Source of the DNA: Bdellovibrio sp. qaytius
GTDB lineage: Bacteria; Bdellovibrionota; Bdellovibrionia; Bdellovibrionales; Bdellovibrionaceae
DNA: 64,000 nt
Assembly (NCBI GenBank): GCA_004011035.1
Contig: CP025734.1
Coordinates: 1,262,001 to 1,326,000 of the forward strand
Direction: 5' to 3'
The notes under the pieces were generated by a model. The model made no database searches. It worked only from the letters and a program-made list of their open reading frames with translations, and was not told the DNA's origin. A program made the position numbers and the translations under genes. Numbering within the stretch: position 1 is the first letter of the stretch; each line of letters begins with the position of its first letter. Shown one piece after another: positions 25,485-34,334 of this stretch.

Positions 25485-25526
25485 GAAAATTTGGCGTTCC
25501 CGGTCACCCTTTTGTAGAACTTAGCT
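25485..25526. repeat. Repeat copy B: orphan tRNA-Glu 3' end, probable island attachment remnant
   Basis: Contains AATTTGGCGTTCCC, identical to the last bases of tRNA-Glu plus flank at 34331-34344. On the minus strand it reads GGGAACGCCAAATT, then a terminator, as after a real tRNA. No other part of a tRNA is present. Confidence 0.6.
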
Positions 25527-25612
25527 ACAAGAATACGCAGGTTGACTGTAGTGTTGTAGCGAATCTATCTGGCTATTAAATGCGCAAAGCGGCAATGAGT
25601 ATAAGTATCGTT

Positions 25613-25646
25613 TTGAGTTCACTCAAGTTCCCATTTTGAATACAAT
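25613..25646 (+). promoter_or_regulatory. Candidate promoter and operator of the SIR2 operon
   Basis: TTCACT (25618) and TACAAT (25641) with a 17-base spacer form a plausible promoter. An inverted repeat, TTGAGT TC ACTCAA (25613-25626), overlaps the -35 box and could hold a repressor. Confidence 0.4.
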
Positions 25647-25676
25647 TCTTACAGTTGGTAATAAACTGGAGACTAG

Positions 25677-26780
25677 TTGGATACGTTCAAAGAACTTAAT
25701 TCTGAAAATACGCTTGAGTTCTTAAGAGCTGCTCTATTTAGTGGTGACTCATTGTATTTCGCGGGCGCTGGGTGCAGCCAGGGATTGGGTTTTCCAGGTT
25801 GGGGCAAACTAATTGAAAACCTGGTGGAATCCCTTACCCAAAATCAAGTTCAGAACAATGGTTTAATTAACTACCTAGACCTAGCATTAGAAGTTAAAAA
25901 ATTTCTACAAAACACTAACGAATTACAATTATATCACTCGTATCTTCATGGAAGATTTAGTGTTCCACCCAGGAAATCAGGATTCCAAAAAGACTGGCCA
26001 GACTCGAACCTGCACAGGTTAATGTTAGAATTTCCAGTTAGATCAATCATTACTACAAATTATGACCACGCCTTCGAATATTACGCCAAAGAATATGATA
26101 AAAATGTGCATATAAAAACCGTATTGCCTGATAATGAAGGCAGCGTCGGTGATTTCCTATTTGGTCTAAAGGATAGACGTAATTTGCAAAGTGTTTTTCA
26201 CCTACATGGAGACTACGAAAGAGCTAGTTCTATAATTCTGGCTAGAGATGACTACGACAAGGCATACAAGCAAAATCGAGTTGTTGATGGTCAAAAAGTT
26301 ATTGGTGAGTCTCTTTATAGGAAAGTGCTTTGGACTCTTTTAACAACTCGATGCCTGATTTTTATCGGATTCAGTCTAACGGATGATTATTTGAATGAGA
26401 TTTTAAAAGAAGTTTGTGCGGATGTCTGGGGCAACTTTAAAGAGCGTCACTTTGCGCTTGTTCCATACGACCCAGACAAAAAAGATTTGTTGGAAGCTAA
26501 GAAAGCTCAATTCTTGAAGGATTATTCAATTCAAACAGTTTTTTATAATGAAAAAAATTATCATGAGGAGCTTCCGGTCTTACTTCAGTGGTTGCTGGCA
26601 CCAAAGCCAGTTGAAGAACGAAGATTGATTACTGAGGCAACTGCTGTTGTAGAGCCAGTAGCAGTTGCTGAGTCAGAAGAGATAGCGTCTGTGTCCGAAA
26701 CTGTTACTAAAGCAGGAAATTTAGATATTTTTGAAAAAATGAAGAAAATGAATAAACAGGCGGTCCCATCACATGAGTAA
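25677..26780 (+). CDS. SIR2-domain protein, probable NAD-degrading defence effector
   Basis: 367 residues. SIR2-fold NAD-binding marks are LYFAGAGCSQGLGFPGWG (G30-G32), ITTNYDHAFEYY (N128, D130), HLHGDYE with likely catalytic H177, and LIFIGFSLTDDYLNEIL. This is the SIR2_2 type found in ThsA, DSR and Avs5 defence proteins, not the protein-deacetylase type. The last 60 residues are a Val/Glu-rich linker. It starts at TTG with GGAG five bases upstream. It overlaps the next gene by 8 bases, so effector and NTPase are coupled. NAD cleavage is inferred. Confidence 0.8.
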   Translation: MDTFKELNSENTLEFLRAALFSGDSLYFAGAGCSQGLGFPGWGKLIENLVESLTQNQVQNNGLINYLDLALEVKKFLQNTNELQLYHSYLHGRFSVPPRKSGFQKDWPDSNLHRLMLEFPVRSIITTNYDHAFEYYAKEYDKNVHIKTVLPDNEGSVGDFLFGLKDRRNLQSVFHLHGDYERASSIILARDDYDKAYKQNRVVDGQKVIGESLYRKVLWTLLTTRCLIFIGFSLTDDYLNEILKEVCADVWGNFKERHFALVPYDPDKKDLLEAKKAQFLKDYSIQTVFYNEKNYHEELPVLLQWLLAPKPVEERRLITEATAVVEPVAVAESEEIASVSETVTKAGNLDIFEKMKKMNKQAVPSHE

Positions 26781-29700
26781 ATTGAGAGTTTTAAGGGAGC
26801 ATTTAAATAACGATTTAGAGGCCTTTGTTAAAAAAGGTGGTGGTATTATATATGGCGCACCAGGCGCAGGTAAATCTTATGCAATTGCAGAATTGGCAGA
26901 TTCATTAATTTCAAAAGGGATACCATCAATTATTATTTCAGTGGAGCAGTTCATTTATGGATCTTCGAAGGAAATTTTTGAACATTTAAATGAAAACTTA
27001 GGAAATATTGAAACGATCAATCAAATTCCATCACAGGCAGACAAAGAATACGGCGTACTTTTCTTGGATGGGGTTGATGCTGCTCGGGATATTGCAGTTG
27101 AAGCTAATTTATTGAAAGCAATTCGGGATATTAAAATTAAATTAGATAATTGGAATCTTGTAGTTACTATCCGTGAATATGACCTGGACAAAAATTTAAA
27201 CCTAAAAAATCTAATGGAAGTGGTTAAGACTGGTAAGAATAAGAATGTATTCAAAGTAGAAGAGTTTAGTAATGAGGAACTCGCTCAAGGGTTAGCTAGT
27301 GCAGGATTTGATCCGAACGTCATTCTTTCCGGTCAAGCAGTAAGTTTAGAGCGACTACTAAAAAATCCGTTTAATTTATGGTTGTTCACGCAAATTTTTG
27401 AGCCTTCAGATAATGTTAGTTATTTGGAACTACAAACTGATTCACAGTTACTAAAAGCGTATTTTGATAGAGTGATCGGAGCTGATGTTAACATTAACGT
27501 AATACTGTCGGGCGTTACATCGAGTATGGTAAAGACCGGCACATTAAATATGGAACTAAAAGATCTTAATGCTCTTGGTCCTAAAACGGATGTAGATAAA
27601 TTGTTTAGTTCTGAAGTTTTCGTATATTCAAAGTCTGGTCCTAGTCGGGTACATTTCAAGCATAATATTTTATTTGATTACCTCGTTTCAGTTTATTGTT
27701 TTGATTCTGAACCGAAAAAATTTATTGATTATTTATTAGAAGATAAGCGCCGTTCGCTTTTCTTACAACAAAGTCTAAAGTTTTTCTTCTTCAAACTTTG
27801 GGATAACGACAGGCCTGCATATTGGGCTCTACTAAAGTTGATGTATAATCATAAAGAACCAGCGGTTTCATTGATATCAAAAACAATTCCGTTCATTCCA
27901 GTAATAACCGCTGTTTCTAACGTCTCTGAACTTGATGAAGCTTTTAAGGTAGATGAATCGTTTAAGAATTATTTCGCAAAGTATTTGTTGTTCGGGTTTC
28001 AAGTCTATCCAGACGTAAATACTAGTATTCGTCCAAGAATTTATGAAACTTTAGCAACGGTATTGCATGAGTCATTTATTTGGAATCTAAGTGTGCAAAT
28101 TTCTAATGAGATAGAACGTTCGGCAGACTCAGAAAGTTACAAGACGCTATCAAATGCTTTAATAATAATACATAAATTTATTGTAAAAAACGGCTTTTCA
28201 GCATCTCGCGCATTAATCGCAAATTGGATTTTGCCTGGATTTATTAAGTCACTTAACGTCGATACTGAATATAAAGAAAATTTTATTCGCAGTATTCTTA
28301 AATCTATTGGCTCTGTAGATTACGACATTCAAGCTCTTTATAGAATGTGCGCAAACGTCGAAGACATATGTAAATTTTCACCTAAGCTTGCTGTCGAGGT
28401 TTACGTTTCTATTTTTGGATACAAAGAAAAAAGCCAGGAACCTGTCGGAATAGGGTCTCCTATCATGCCCCTTCAGTCGAATAAACGCCAAGATTACGAA
28501 ATGTGTTTCTATCAACTGAATGAAGCATATAATTATTTCCTTGAAGTTGCGCCATCTGAAGCAATTGAAGCGGGTATTAAAGCCGGAGAACAAGAGATAT
28601 ACAGATCTCACATTGACGGCAAGAGTAACGCGAAAGCCGTTGCAGTTATTAAAAATGACGTCGCCTATGAAGTAATTCAGGATTACAGCTGTATTTGGGG
28701 AGACGGTCATCGGCTAGGTGAATATGGGCTTCAGCTAATTCAAAAGGCAATTTCTAGAATTGGTACTCTGATAGAGCAAGACAATCAAAAACTCTCACTT
28801 GAGTTGTTTGAAATTGTAATTGCTAACATACATGTGGCTTTTTCTTGGAACCAGTTAATTGAACTATGCAGTAAATTCCCCGAAATACTTTCTTCTAGAA
28901 TAGCATTTCTTTTTGCTTCACCAGAAATTTTAAGATCCACTGATCTTAATTACGTGATTGGTAATAACATAAACGCCTTCTTTACATACATGACCGCAGA
29001 TGAACGAATCGGTGTGGAGGAAGCTGTAAATGCGATCGCGCAAAATTCTCCGTCTGAAGAAATTCGTAAATACGATTTGATCGAAAAGGATAAATACATA
29101 TTAGCTTTACCCAAACAACTAATAACAGATGAGAATATCAAAGATAGAAGAGTAGTTCTGGAACAAAACAAGGTCGAGACTACATTTGAAAAACCTTTTC
29201 AGATTGAAACAGGATGGACGAAGTATGATCATGACGATTACTTGAAAGAAGTCGGTGTGAACATGGATTCACCTGAAACTAAAGAAAATCTATCTATAAT
29301 TACTAAATTCGAAAGAATGGAACTTCCTAAAGAGAAAATGGCTTCTGAGAATAGTGCTAAGTTCATGGTGATGATTGAAGAGCTGCATCGAAATCTAAAT
29401 AAAATTCAAAATGATAAGCTTAGTTCTGAGATTTTGCAGAGAACTTTGAATAAAATAAATGATCATTTTTTTGATATTCCGGAAGATCAAGATCCTATAT
29501 TTGACATAATCCATAAACTACTTCAAATAGCAGTGGTACATCCAGAGCCAGTTTTTGATCCTAAATATCATTCGAATTTTGATAGTCCTAGTTGGTCGCC
29601 ATCTCCAAGAACGGAGGCGGCTGAGCTGATTTGTAAATTAGGCTTGCGATTCAAACATGATGATATCAGTAAATTTATAAAGAAACTTGCAAGTGATGAA

Positions 29701-30660
29701 GTGCCAGCAGTCAGATATTTGCTATCATTAGAATTGTTTAGGATTTACTACTTCGATCAAAATCTTTTTTGGGATTTAATGAGTGAAAGAGCGAAGGCCG
29801 AAAAAATACGTTCAATTAAAGAGGCATTAGTAAATTCTTTAAGTAGATCGTATCAGAAAGACATTCTGAAGAGCGAACAGATTTTAAAACAATTATTTGA
29901 TGTTAGTGAAGAAGATCATTATTCAGAAACATTAGGTAGCAGTATTGTTGAACTTTCAGTTAACTCTATTGGTACATTTGGCTCGGAAGAACTCGATAAG
30001 GTTATAAAAGACCCTTTATCGTATTCAAATATACTTCGTCCCATAACACTAAGATTATCAAGCAAATTAATTTACACTTCTTTAGCTGAAGGTAAGCAAA
30101 GCTTTAGTAAGTCATTAGATTACTCTTTAAAGTTGATCTCTAGTTGTCAGAGCGTTTTGACATCTGGGAAGTATAAACCAGAAGAGTTGCAAGAGGTTTA
30201 CCGAGTAGTCACAGAATTCATTACACGGCTCTATTTTAATTCAGAGCTGAAAGGTATTCAGAATATCGACTGTGGCGTGGCGATCTCATATTTTGAGCAG
30301 ATATCTAAATTGATTGATGTAATTGTTAATACAGCGACAGAAATGAAGTACCTAGATGCTGGCGCGACACATTACTTCGTTCAAATGATGGGGAATTTAG
30401 TAGAGTATATGCCTCGAAAAGTAATTTTTTGGACTCTGCAATTAGTAAAAGCAAGCAAGTCTGGAAATTACCACATCGACTCTATGGCGGTAAAAGAAGT
30501 TGTACAATTAGTAGAAACTCTTCTTTCGATGCATAAAGTTGAATTGTCTCAAAACCCAGAGCAGTTAGAAGCAGTTATTTACTTATTAGATATATTTGCA
30601 GAAGTTGGTTGGCCTGAAGCTCTCAAGGCGACTTGGAAACTTGATTCAGTATTCAGATAG
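26773..30660 (+). CDS. Large STAND-like P-loop NTPase with helical-repeat C-terminus
   Basis: 1295 residues. Walker A GAPGAGKS at 28-35, Walker B-like VLFLDGVD at 95-102, a VVTIREYD sensor segment at 130-137, and a winged-helix-like part to about 270. The remaining 1000 residues are helical, with HEAT-like stretches near 980-1040 (RTEAAELICKLG, SDEVPAVRYLLSLELFRIYY). This is the plan of STAND/NACHT-like sensors in which repeats recognise a trigger. No nuclease or other effector motif is seen, so the SIR2 protein encoded just upstream is the likely effector. No family name can be given with confidence. Confidence 0.75.
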   Translation: MSKLRVLREHLNNDLEAFVKKGGGIIYGAPGAGKSYAIAELADSLISKGIPSIIISVEQFIYGSSKEIFEHLNENLGNIETINQIPSQADKEYGVLFLDGVDAARDIAVEANLLKAIRDIKIKLDNWNLVVTIREYDLDKNLNLKNLMEVVKTGKNKNVFKVEEFSNEELAQGLASAGFDPNVILSGQAVSLERLLKNPFNLWLFTQIFEPSDNVSYLELQTDSQLLKAYFDRVIGADVNINVILSGVTSSMVKTGTLNMELKDLNALGPKTDVDKLFSSEVFVYSKSGPSRVHFKHNILFDYLVSVYCFDSEPKKFIDYLLEDKRRSLFLQQSLKFFFFKLWDNDRPAYWALLKLMYNHKEPAVSLISKTIPFIPVITAVSNVSELDEAFKVDESFKNYFAKYLLFGFQVYPDVNTSIRPRIYETLATVLHESFIWNLSVQISNEIERSADSESYKTLSNALIIIHKFIVKNGFSASRALIANWILPGFIKSLNVDTEYKENFIRSILKSIGSVDYDIQALYRMCANVEDICKFSPKLAVEVYVSIFGYKEKSQEPVGIGSPIMPLQSNKRQDYEMCFYQLNEAYNYFLEVAPSEAIEAGIKAGEQEIYRSHIDGKSNAKAVAVIKNDVAYEVIQDYSCIWGDGHRLGEYGLQLIQKAISRIGTLIEQDNQKLSLELFEIVIANIHVAFSWNQLIELCSKFPEILSSRIAFLFASPEILRSTDLNYVIGNNINAFFTYMTADERIGVEEAVNAIAQNSPSEEIRKYDLIEKDKYILALPKQLITDENIKDRRVVLEQNKVETTFEKPFQIETGWTKYDHDDYLKEVGVNMDSPETKENLSIITKFERMELPKEKMASENSAKFMVMIEELHRNLNKIQNDKLSSEILQRTLNKINDHFFDIPEDQDPIFDIIHKLLQIAVVHPEPVFDPKYHSNFDSPSWSPSPRTEAAELICKLGLRFKHDDISKFIKKLASDEVPAVRYLLSLELFRIYYFDQNLFWDLMSERAKAEKIRSIKEALVNSLSRSYQKDILKSEQILKQLFDVSEEDHYSETLGSSIVELSVNSIGTFGSEELDKVIKDPLSYSNILRPITLRLSSKLIYTSLAEGKQSFSKSLDYSLKLISSCQSVLTSGKYKPEELQEVYRVVTEFITRLYFNSELKGIQNIDCGVAISYFEQISKLIDVIVNTATEMKYLDAGATHYFVQMMGNLVEYMPRKVIFWTLQLVKASKSGNYHIDSMAVKEVVQLVETLLSMHKVELSQNPEQLEAVIYLLDIFAEVGWPEALKATWKLDSVFR

Positions 30661-30689
30661 CAACTAGTTAATTGCGAGTACAGGAATAG

Positions 30690-31586
30690 CTACAACCATC
30701 TTGCCCATCCTAAATCAACGAGAATTGAGCCTATGCAGTAAACGCATAGCTCAGCATCTTGAGCCATCAGTGGACGCGCTGACGTTTTATCTTGAATGGC
30801 GGTTTTTCGCCTTTGATGGTGAATTCGAATAGATTCAGCACAATTTGGGATATTTCGAAAATCTTTGAAGGATGTTTTAAAGATATCTACAAGTGAGCTC
30901 AGTTCGCCACCAGAGAAAGCAGGACTGCTTAATCGAATTTTAGCGCGCAGTACATGCTCCGCTAGGTCACGACAGTGATCAACAATAGATTCAGGGCCTG
31001 ATCGGTATAGATCATTACTTAGTTTTTCTACGGCTTGCAAAACTACATTTCGCTCGTTGTTGGGTAAGTGATGTTCTAATAGTTCAGGTAGTGCGCCCAT
31101 TGTAGATCGTGCTCTCAAGGTCACCAACTCTTCACCTGATGAAATCATCTCGATGCCGACAACAGTCCAAAGAGTTGATGCAGCGACTGACCCTAACGCG
31201 ATTGTGTATTGTTTGCGGGGAAACTCAGGAAAGCTTCCACTTACTTTGACATTTTGGAAGGTAGGCAGAGTCATGGCTGCTCCTCCAATAGTTGTTTTTA
31301 ATCTGTATTCACCGCCTGGATGTGGAGTTGAGTGCCATTGCTGCTGATTACTAGAAGAGTAAAAACGCCCGCGACGAATTTTTGTAACGGGATCAAAAGA
31401 GTCTTCTCGAAAAATAATTTTTTGATCATCAATGAAAGGACCATCTGGCAATCCATTTAATGGATTGTTGATGTCCGAAGAAAAAGAGGCTGGTGTAATC
31501 ACTGGCGTAGGATGAAGTCCATGCCCATTTTTTGTTGTGCGGCCTTCATAAAACAAACCAGTAATTTGATCAAATCCAAGGTGCAT
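30690..31586 (-). CDS. Unknown island protein, 298 aa, C-terminal region possibly Abi/HEPN-like
   Basis: No signal peptide or membrane helix. The first 150 residues are Gly/Pro/Ser-rich and beta-like (RRGRFYSSSNQQQWHSTPHP). The rest is helical: ESIVDHCRDLAEHVLRAKI, then RIHHQRR and a final AELCVYCIGSILVDLGWA. A helix pair joined by R-x-x-H and ending in a hydrophobic helix recalls Abi C-terminal/HEPN-type domains, but the R-x4-6-H motif is not clean, so this is a guess. AAAGGA precedes the ATG. Second gene of a two-gene minus-strand operon, convergent with the NTPase gene. Confidence 0.55.
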   Translation of the reverse strand: MHLGFDQITGLFYEGRTTKNGHGLHPTPVITPASFSSDINNPLNGLPDGPFIDDQKIIFREDSFDPVTKIRRGRFYSSSNQQQWHSTPHPGGEYRLKTTIGGAAMTLPTFQNVKVSGSFPEFPRKQYTIALGSVAASTLWTVVGIEMISSGEELVTLRARSTMGALPELLEHHLPNNERNVVLQAVEKLSNDLYRSGPESIVDHCRDLAEHVLRAKIRLSSPAFSGGELSSLVDIFKTSFKDFRNIPNCAESIRIHHQRRKTAIQDKTSARPLMAQDAELCVYCIGSILVDLGWARWL

Positions 31587-31636
31587 TTTTATTCCTTTAT
31601 TTTTAGCGTATGGCGATCTAGTTCGCGAATCTAAAC

Positions 31637-32230
31637 TTAAGAAAAATTAAAAAAATCGGTGATTGTGTGATTATTTTTATTTTCATTTTTTACATTTAAA
31701 TATGTACATTCAACATTTTTAATCTTTTGAAGTTTAGAGATATGTTTGCGAATATCTTTGTCGTTTATTACTACAACTGACTTGCGTTTCTTAGTTTTTT
31801 CAATCTTGTCGAATCTTAAATCTAACAAATAAACGCGAATATGTTCTGGATTAAATCTTTCGATGAATTTTTTAATTGCTTCCGCGGGTTCGGCCATTTT
31901 GACGTTGCCTTCTTTGGTGTAAGTCGCCTCTGGTTGCATAGGGCAAATTACGTTCCAGCGACCTGTTTTTGTCTTGTCTTTCATCGACTTCAGAAAGTAG
32001 GCAGTGTTTCGACCGCTCTCGTGAAATGAAGAAGTTCGAACATATAACTTTCTGTCAGAACTAATTATATATGACCCACCTAAATTGTACTTTTTATTTT
32101 TGATTTTTTTAGGTCGCGGGGTGCCGATTTTCAACCAATGAGGAACGCTGTCGATTGCATTGTTAATCAATGTAGTTTTACCTGAGTTTTGTACTCCAAC
32201 AATAAATAATGCACGTTCTATGTAACCCAT
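31637..32230 (-). CDS. Small P-loop NTPase, 197 aa
   Basis: Walker A GVQNSGKT at 12-19 directly after strand 1 (ALFIVGVQNSGKTTLINNA), as in GTPases and nucleotide kinases. No clear G2-G5 GTPase motifs: NxKD is absent. A loop rich in Lys (PRPKKIKNKKYN) and two later strands (RVYLLDLRF, KSVVVIND) follow. I assign no function beyond nucleotide binding. First gene of a minus-strand pair with the 298-residue protein (50-base gap), divergent from the flavin-type gene 78 bases away, so the three probably form one unit. Confidence 0.6.
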   Translation of the reverse strand: MGYIERALFIVGVQNSGKTTLINNAIDSVPHWLKIGTPRPKKIKNKKYNLGGSYIISSDRKLYVRTSSFHESGRNTAYFLKSMKDKTKTGRWNVICPMQPEATYTKEGNVKMAEPAEAIKKFIERFNPEHIRVYLLDLRFDKIEKTKKRKSVVVINDKDIRKHISKLQKIKNVECTYLNVKNENKNNHTITDFFNFS

Positions 32231-32273
32231 TCGACTCCTTTACAGATAAATAATAATAACTTTATTTACGTTG

Positions 32274-32303
32274 TTGTGCCTATCAAAATGCTATGCATAT
32301 AAT
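32274..32303 (+). promoter_or_regulatory. Promoter of the 645-residue gene, leaderless
   Basis: TTGTGC (32274) and a perfect TATAAT (32298) with an 18-base spacer. The -10 box ends 5 bases before ATG 32309, so transcription would begin at or within a base or two of the start codon. No ribosome binding site is present. Confidence 0.6.
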
Positions 32304-32308
32304 TTTAT

Positions 32309-34246
32309 ATGAATCAAAATTATCGACACGCCAAGCTTCTGGATAGATATCAAGTTAATGGATGCCCTCTAATTTTTCATCTAGGCTGTCGTGAAAGTAG
32401 AATTACCATTAATGATCAACAGAAACGTGCCTTTGCAATGGTTCAAGCACTGTTTAGTGCGAAAAAAATTAAAAAAGGATCACGTATTGCGGTTGTGGGT
32501 GCAGGTTTTGCTGGACTTACTGTAGCTGCCGCAGCAGCAATAAGAGAATGTGTTGTGACAATCTATGATAAGGCAGAATTGCCGCTATCTACTCAACGCG
32601 GAGCTATCCATAGATGGATTCACCCAAATATCTTCGATTGGCCAAAAGTGGGCTGGCAACGCGAATCTACAGAGCTACCACTTCTTAATTGGAAGGCCGC
32701 TTTAGCAAACGATGTGGTGCAAAGGATTGATGTTCAATGGGGATTAGTCTGCGCACGATATTCCGTGAATAAACGTTTTAGTACTCAAGTATTAAAGGTA
32801 GAATCTTTTTCAGAAAAACCTCGTTTGCACACAAAGGATACAGACGAAGAGTTTGATTTGATATTGCTGGCAGTAGGATTTGGGCGCGAGCAAGATGGCT
32901 CTTATTGGAACACCGATGATACACATCAGTTGAACTTAACAACAGACAAGAAAGGCACCTACTTAATTTCGGGATTTGGCGACAGTGGCTTGATAGACAC
33001 ACTACGTGCGTGTTATTTAAATTTTTCACACGAGAAACTTCACAAATTATTTTCGAGCCCTGAGATGGCCGATTTACAAAAACAACTTACTGACATAGAT
33101 GATAGGATTAATAATAAAACATTAAGTGAGCACTTGCTAGAACTAGAATATTCACAAATTGCTGTGCCTCTTAAGATTAAAAATGCAATCATTAGCGAAA
33201 CGAAAAGTAATGTGACCGTTAAATTAAATGGTAGATCAGCCACTCCATTCAATACAAGATCAATGATTCTGAATAGATTTTTAGTCCACCTATTAATCAG
33301 GTATGACTTAGTTCAATACATAGCAGGCGAAATCAAGTCGACCATTGTTCAAGACTCGGGTTTAATTAAAGTAGTTTTCAACGACAACCGTTCTATCGAA
33401 GTAGATGAATTAATCATGCGCAGGGGGCCTAAATCTATCGTGCAAGATATTATTCAGAGCGGTGCATCTTTAGAGAATCCAATTGGTCAAGATACGGGGA
33501 CGAGTTTTGGTATTAGTGGTGATTTTTATCGACTAGATTGGAAAGATCGTGACGCATTAATTATCCCAAAATCTGATGCTGAAGATCCTGTTAAAATTGA
33601 TCGATATCTAAATGAGCGCTTTAAAATGCATAGTCATGTGTTGCATATGGACAATGAATTTATGTCAGAACTTAAGAAGGTAGTTTATGAACTGAAGCTT
33701 AACAATTTGGAAACAGCGAAGGGTAAGGCGGATTTCTGCCTAGTTCAAGAGTCAGATGCAGTAATTCGCATAGTTTCATCTGGAGTGAAATTTAATCAGC
33801 TTGATATGGCAAAAGCTGCGGGTCCCACATCTTTTCATGGATTGAGCTGCGTTTACGATTTCATGAAAAATTATAAGCGGGTAAAATTTAAATATTTAAA
33901 AAGAGGCAATCTCAATATTTATGTAATCGATTTTTCGCGAATGAAAACTTTTGATAAATGCAGAATTCATAAAACTGAAATGACAGATGAAGATTCTTTT
34001 AGTTCTGGTATTCAAAAATACATAATGCCGTCGGAACCGTGTGATGTTTACTTGTATGATGTGCCTAGAAGTGAAAAGACTTCCAAAAGTCGAATTTTTA
34101 TTTTTGATGTACTTAAAGATCAGGTATTTTCAAGTAACCCCAATGCAACGCTCCTTCTAAGATTTGTTAAAGGTGATCCTGAGAAAAAAAGACTTAGTAG
34201 GATAGCAGATGTTGATCCCAGAGTTAAAATTGCTCCAGATAAATAA
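32309..34246 (+). CDS. Flavin/NAD(P)-type Rossmann protein with unknown C-terminal domain
   Basis: 645 residues. The Rossmann motif GAGFAG (64-69) in RIAVVGAGFAGLTVAAAAA is followed at the end of strand 2 by TIYDK, an FAD-type pattern. A conserved-looking RGAIHRWIHPNIFDWP (97-112) and a second dinucleotide-fold element (LILLAVGFG near 185, then LISGFGDSGLID) complete a flavoprotein-like core to about residue 420. Residues 430-645 match nothing I know and contain beta-rich blocks. No membrane helix. It is the last gene before the tRNA end of the island and may be the enzyme of a three-gene defence candidate. Confidence 0.65.
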   Translation: MNQNYRHAKLLDRYQVNGCPLIFHLGCRESRITINDQQKRAFAMVQALFSAKKIKKGSRIAVVGAGFAGLTVAAAAAIRECVVTIYDKAELPLSTQRGAIHRWIHPNIFDWPKVGWQRESTELPLLNWKAALANDVVQRIDVQWGLVCARYSVNKRFSTQVLKVESFSEKPRLHTKDTDEEFDLILLAVGFGREQDGSYWNTDDTHQLNLTTDKKGTYLISGFGDSGLIDTLRACYLNFSHEKLHKLFSSPEMADLQKQLTDIDDRINNKTLSEHLLELEYSQIAVPLKIKNAIISETKSNVTVKLNGRSATPFNTRSMILNRFLVHLLIRYDLVQYIAGEIKSTIVQDSGLIKVVFNDNRSIEVDELIMRRGPKSIVQDIIQSGASLENPIGQDTGTSFGISGDFYRLDWKDRDALIIPKSDAEDPVKIDRYLNERFKMHSHVLHMDNEFMSELKKVVYELKLNNLETAKGKADFCLVQESDAVIRIVSSGVKFNQLDMAKAAGPTSFHGLSCVYDFMKNYKRVKFKYLKRGNLNIYVIDFSRMKTFDKCRIHKTEMTDEDSFSSGIQKYIMPSEPCDVYLYDVPRSEKTSKSRIFIFDVLKDQVFSSNPNATLLLRFVKGDPEKKRLSRIADVDPRVKIAPDK

Positions 34247-34274
34247 AATTTTTATGTTTAAGGCATCAAATAAA

Positions 34275-34299
34275 AAACCCGATCTTTTGGATCGGGTTT
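34275..34299. terminator. Terminator between the 645-residue gene and tRNA-Glu
   Basis: Stem AAACCCGATC with GATCGGGTTT around TTTTG. The minus strand continues in TTTTTTATT, making it a strong terminator for the tRNA-Lys/tRNA-Glu unit; the plus side has only a short T run. It is a near copy of the orphan terminator at 25447-25474. Confidence 0.75.
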
Positions 34300-34334
34300 A
34301 AATTAGTCTAAATTAGGTTCTCCGTCGGAGAATT

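Noticed and set aside
25490-25600. Possible integron attC site after repeat B, because of short inverted repeats (TGTAG and CTACA) around 25513
   Set aside because: No pair of RYYYAAC/GTTRRRY boxes was found and no integron integrase or cassette array is present; a tRNA-end remnant explains it better.
30690-31586. Firm HEPN/Abi assignment for the 298-residue protein
   Set aside because: The R-x4-6-H core is not clear and the first half matches nothing, so it is kept only as a possibility.
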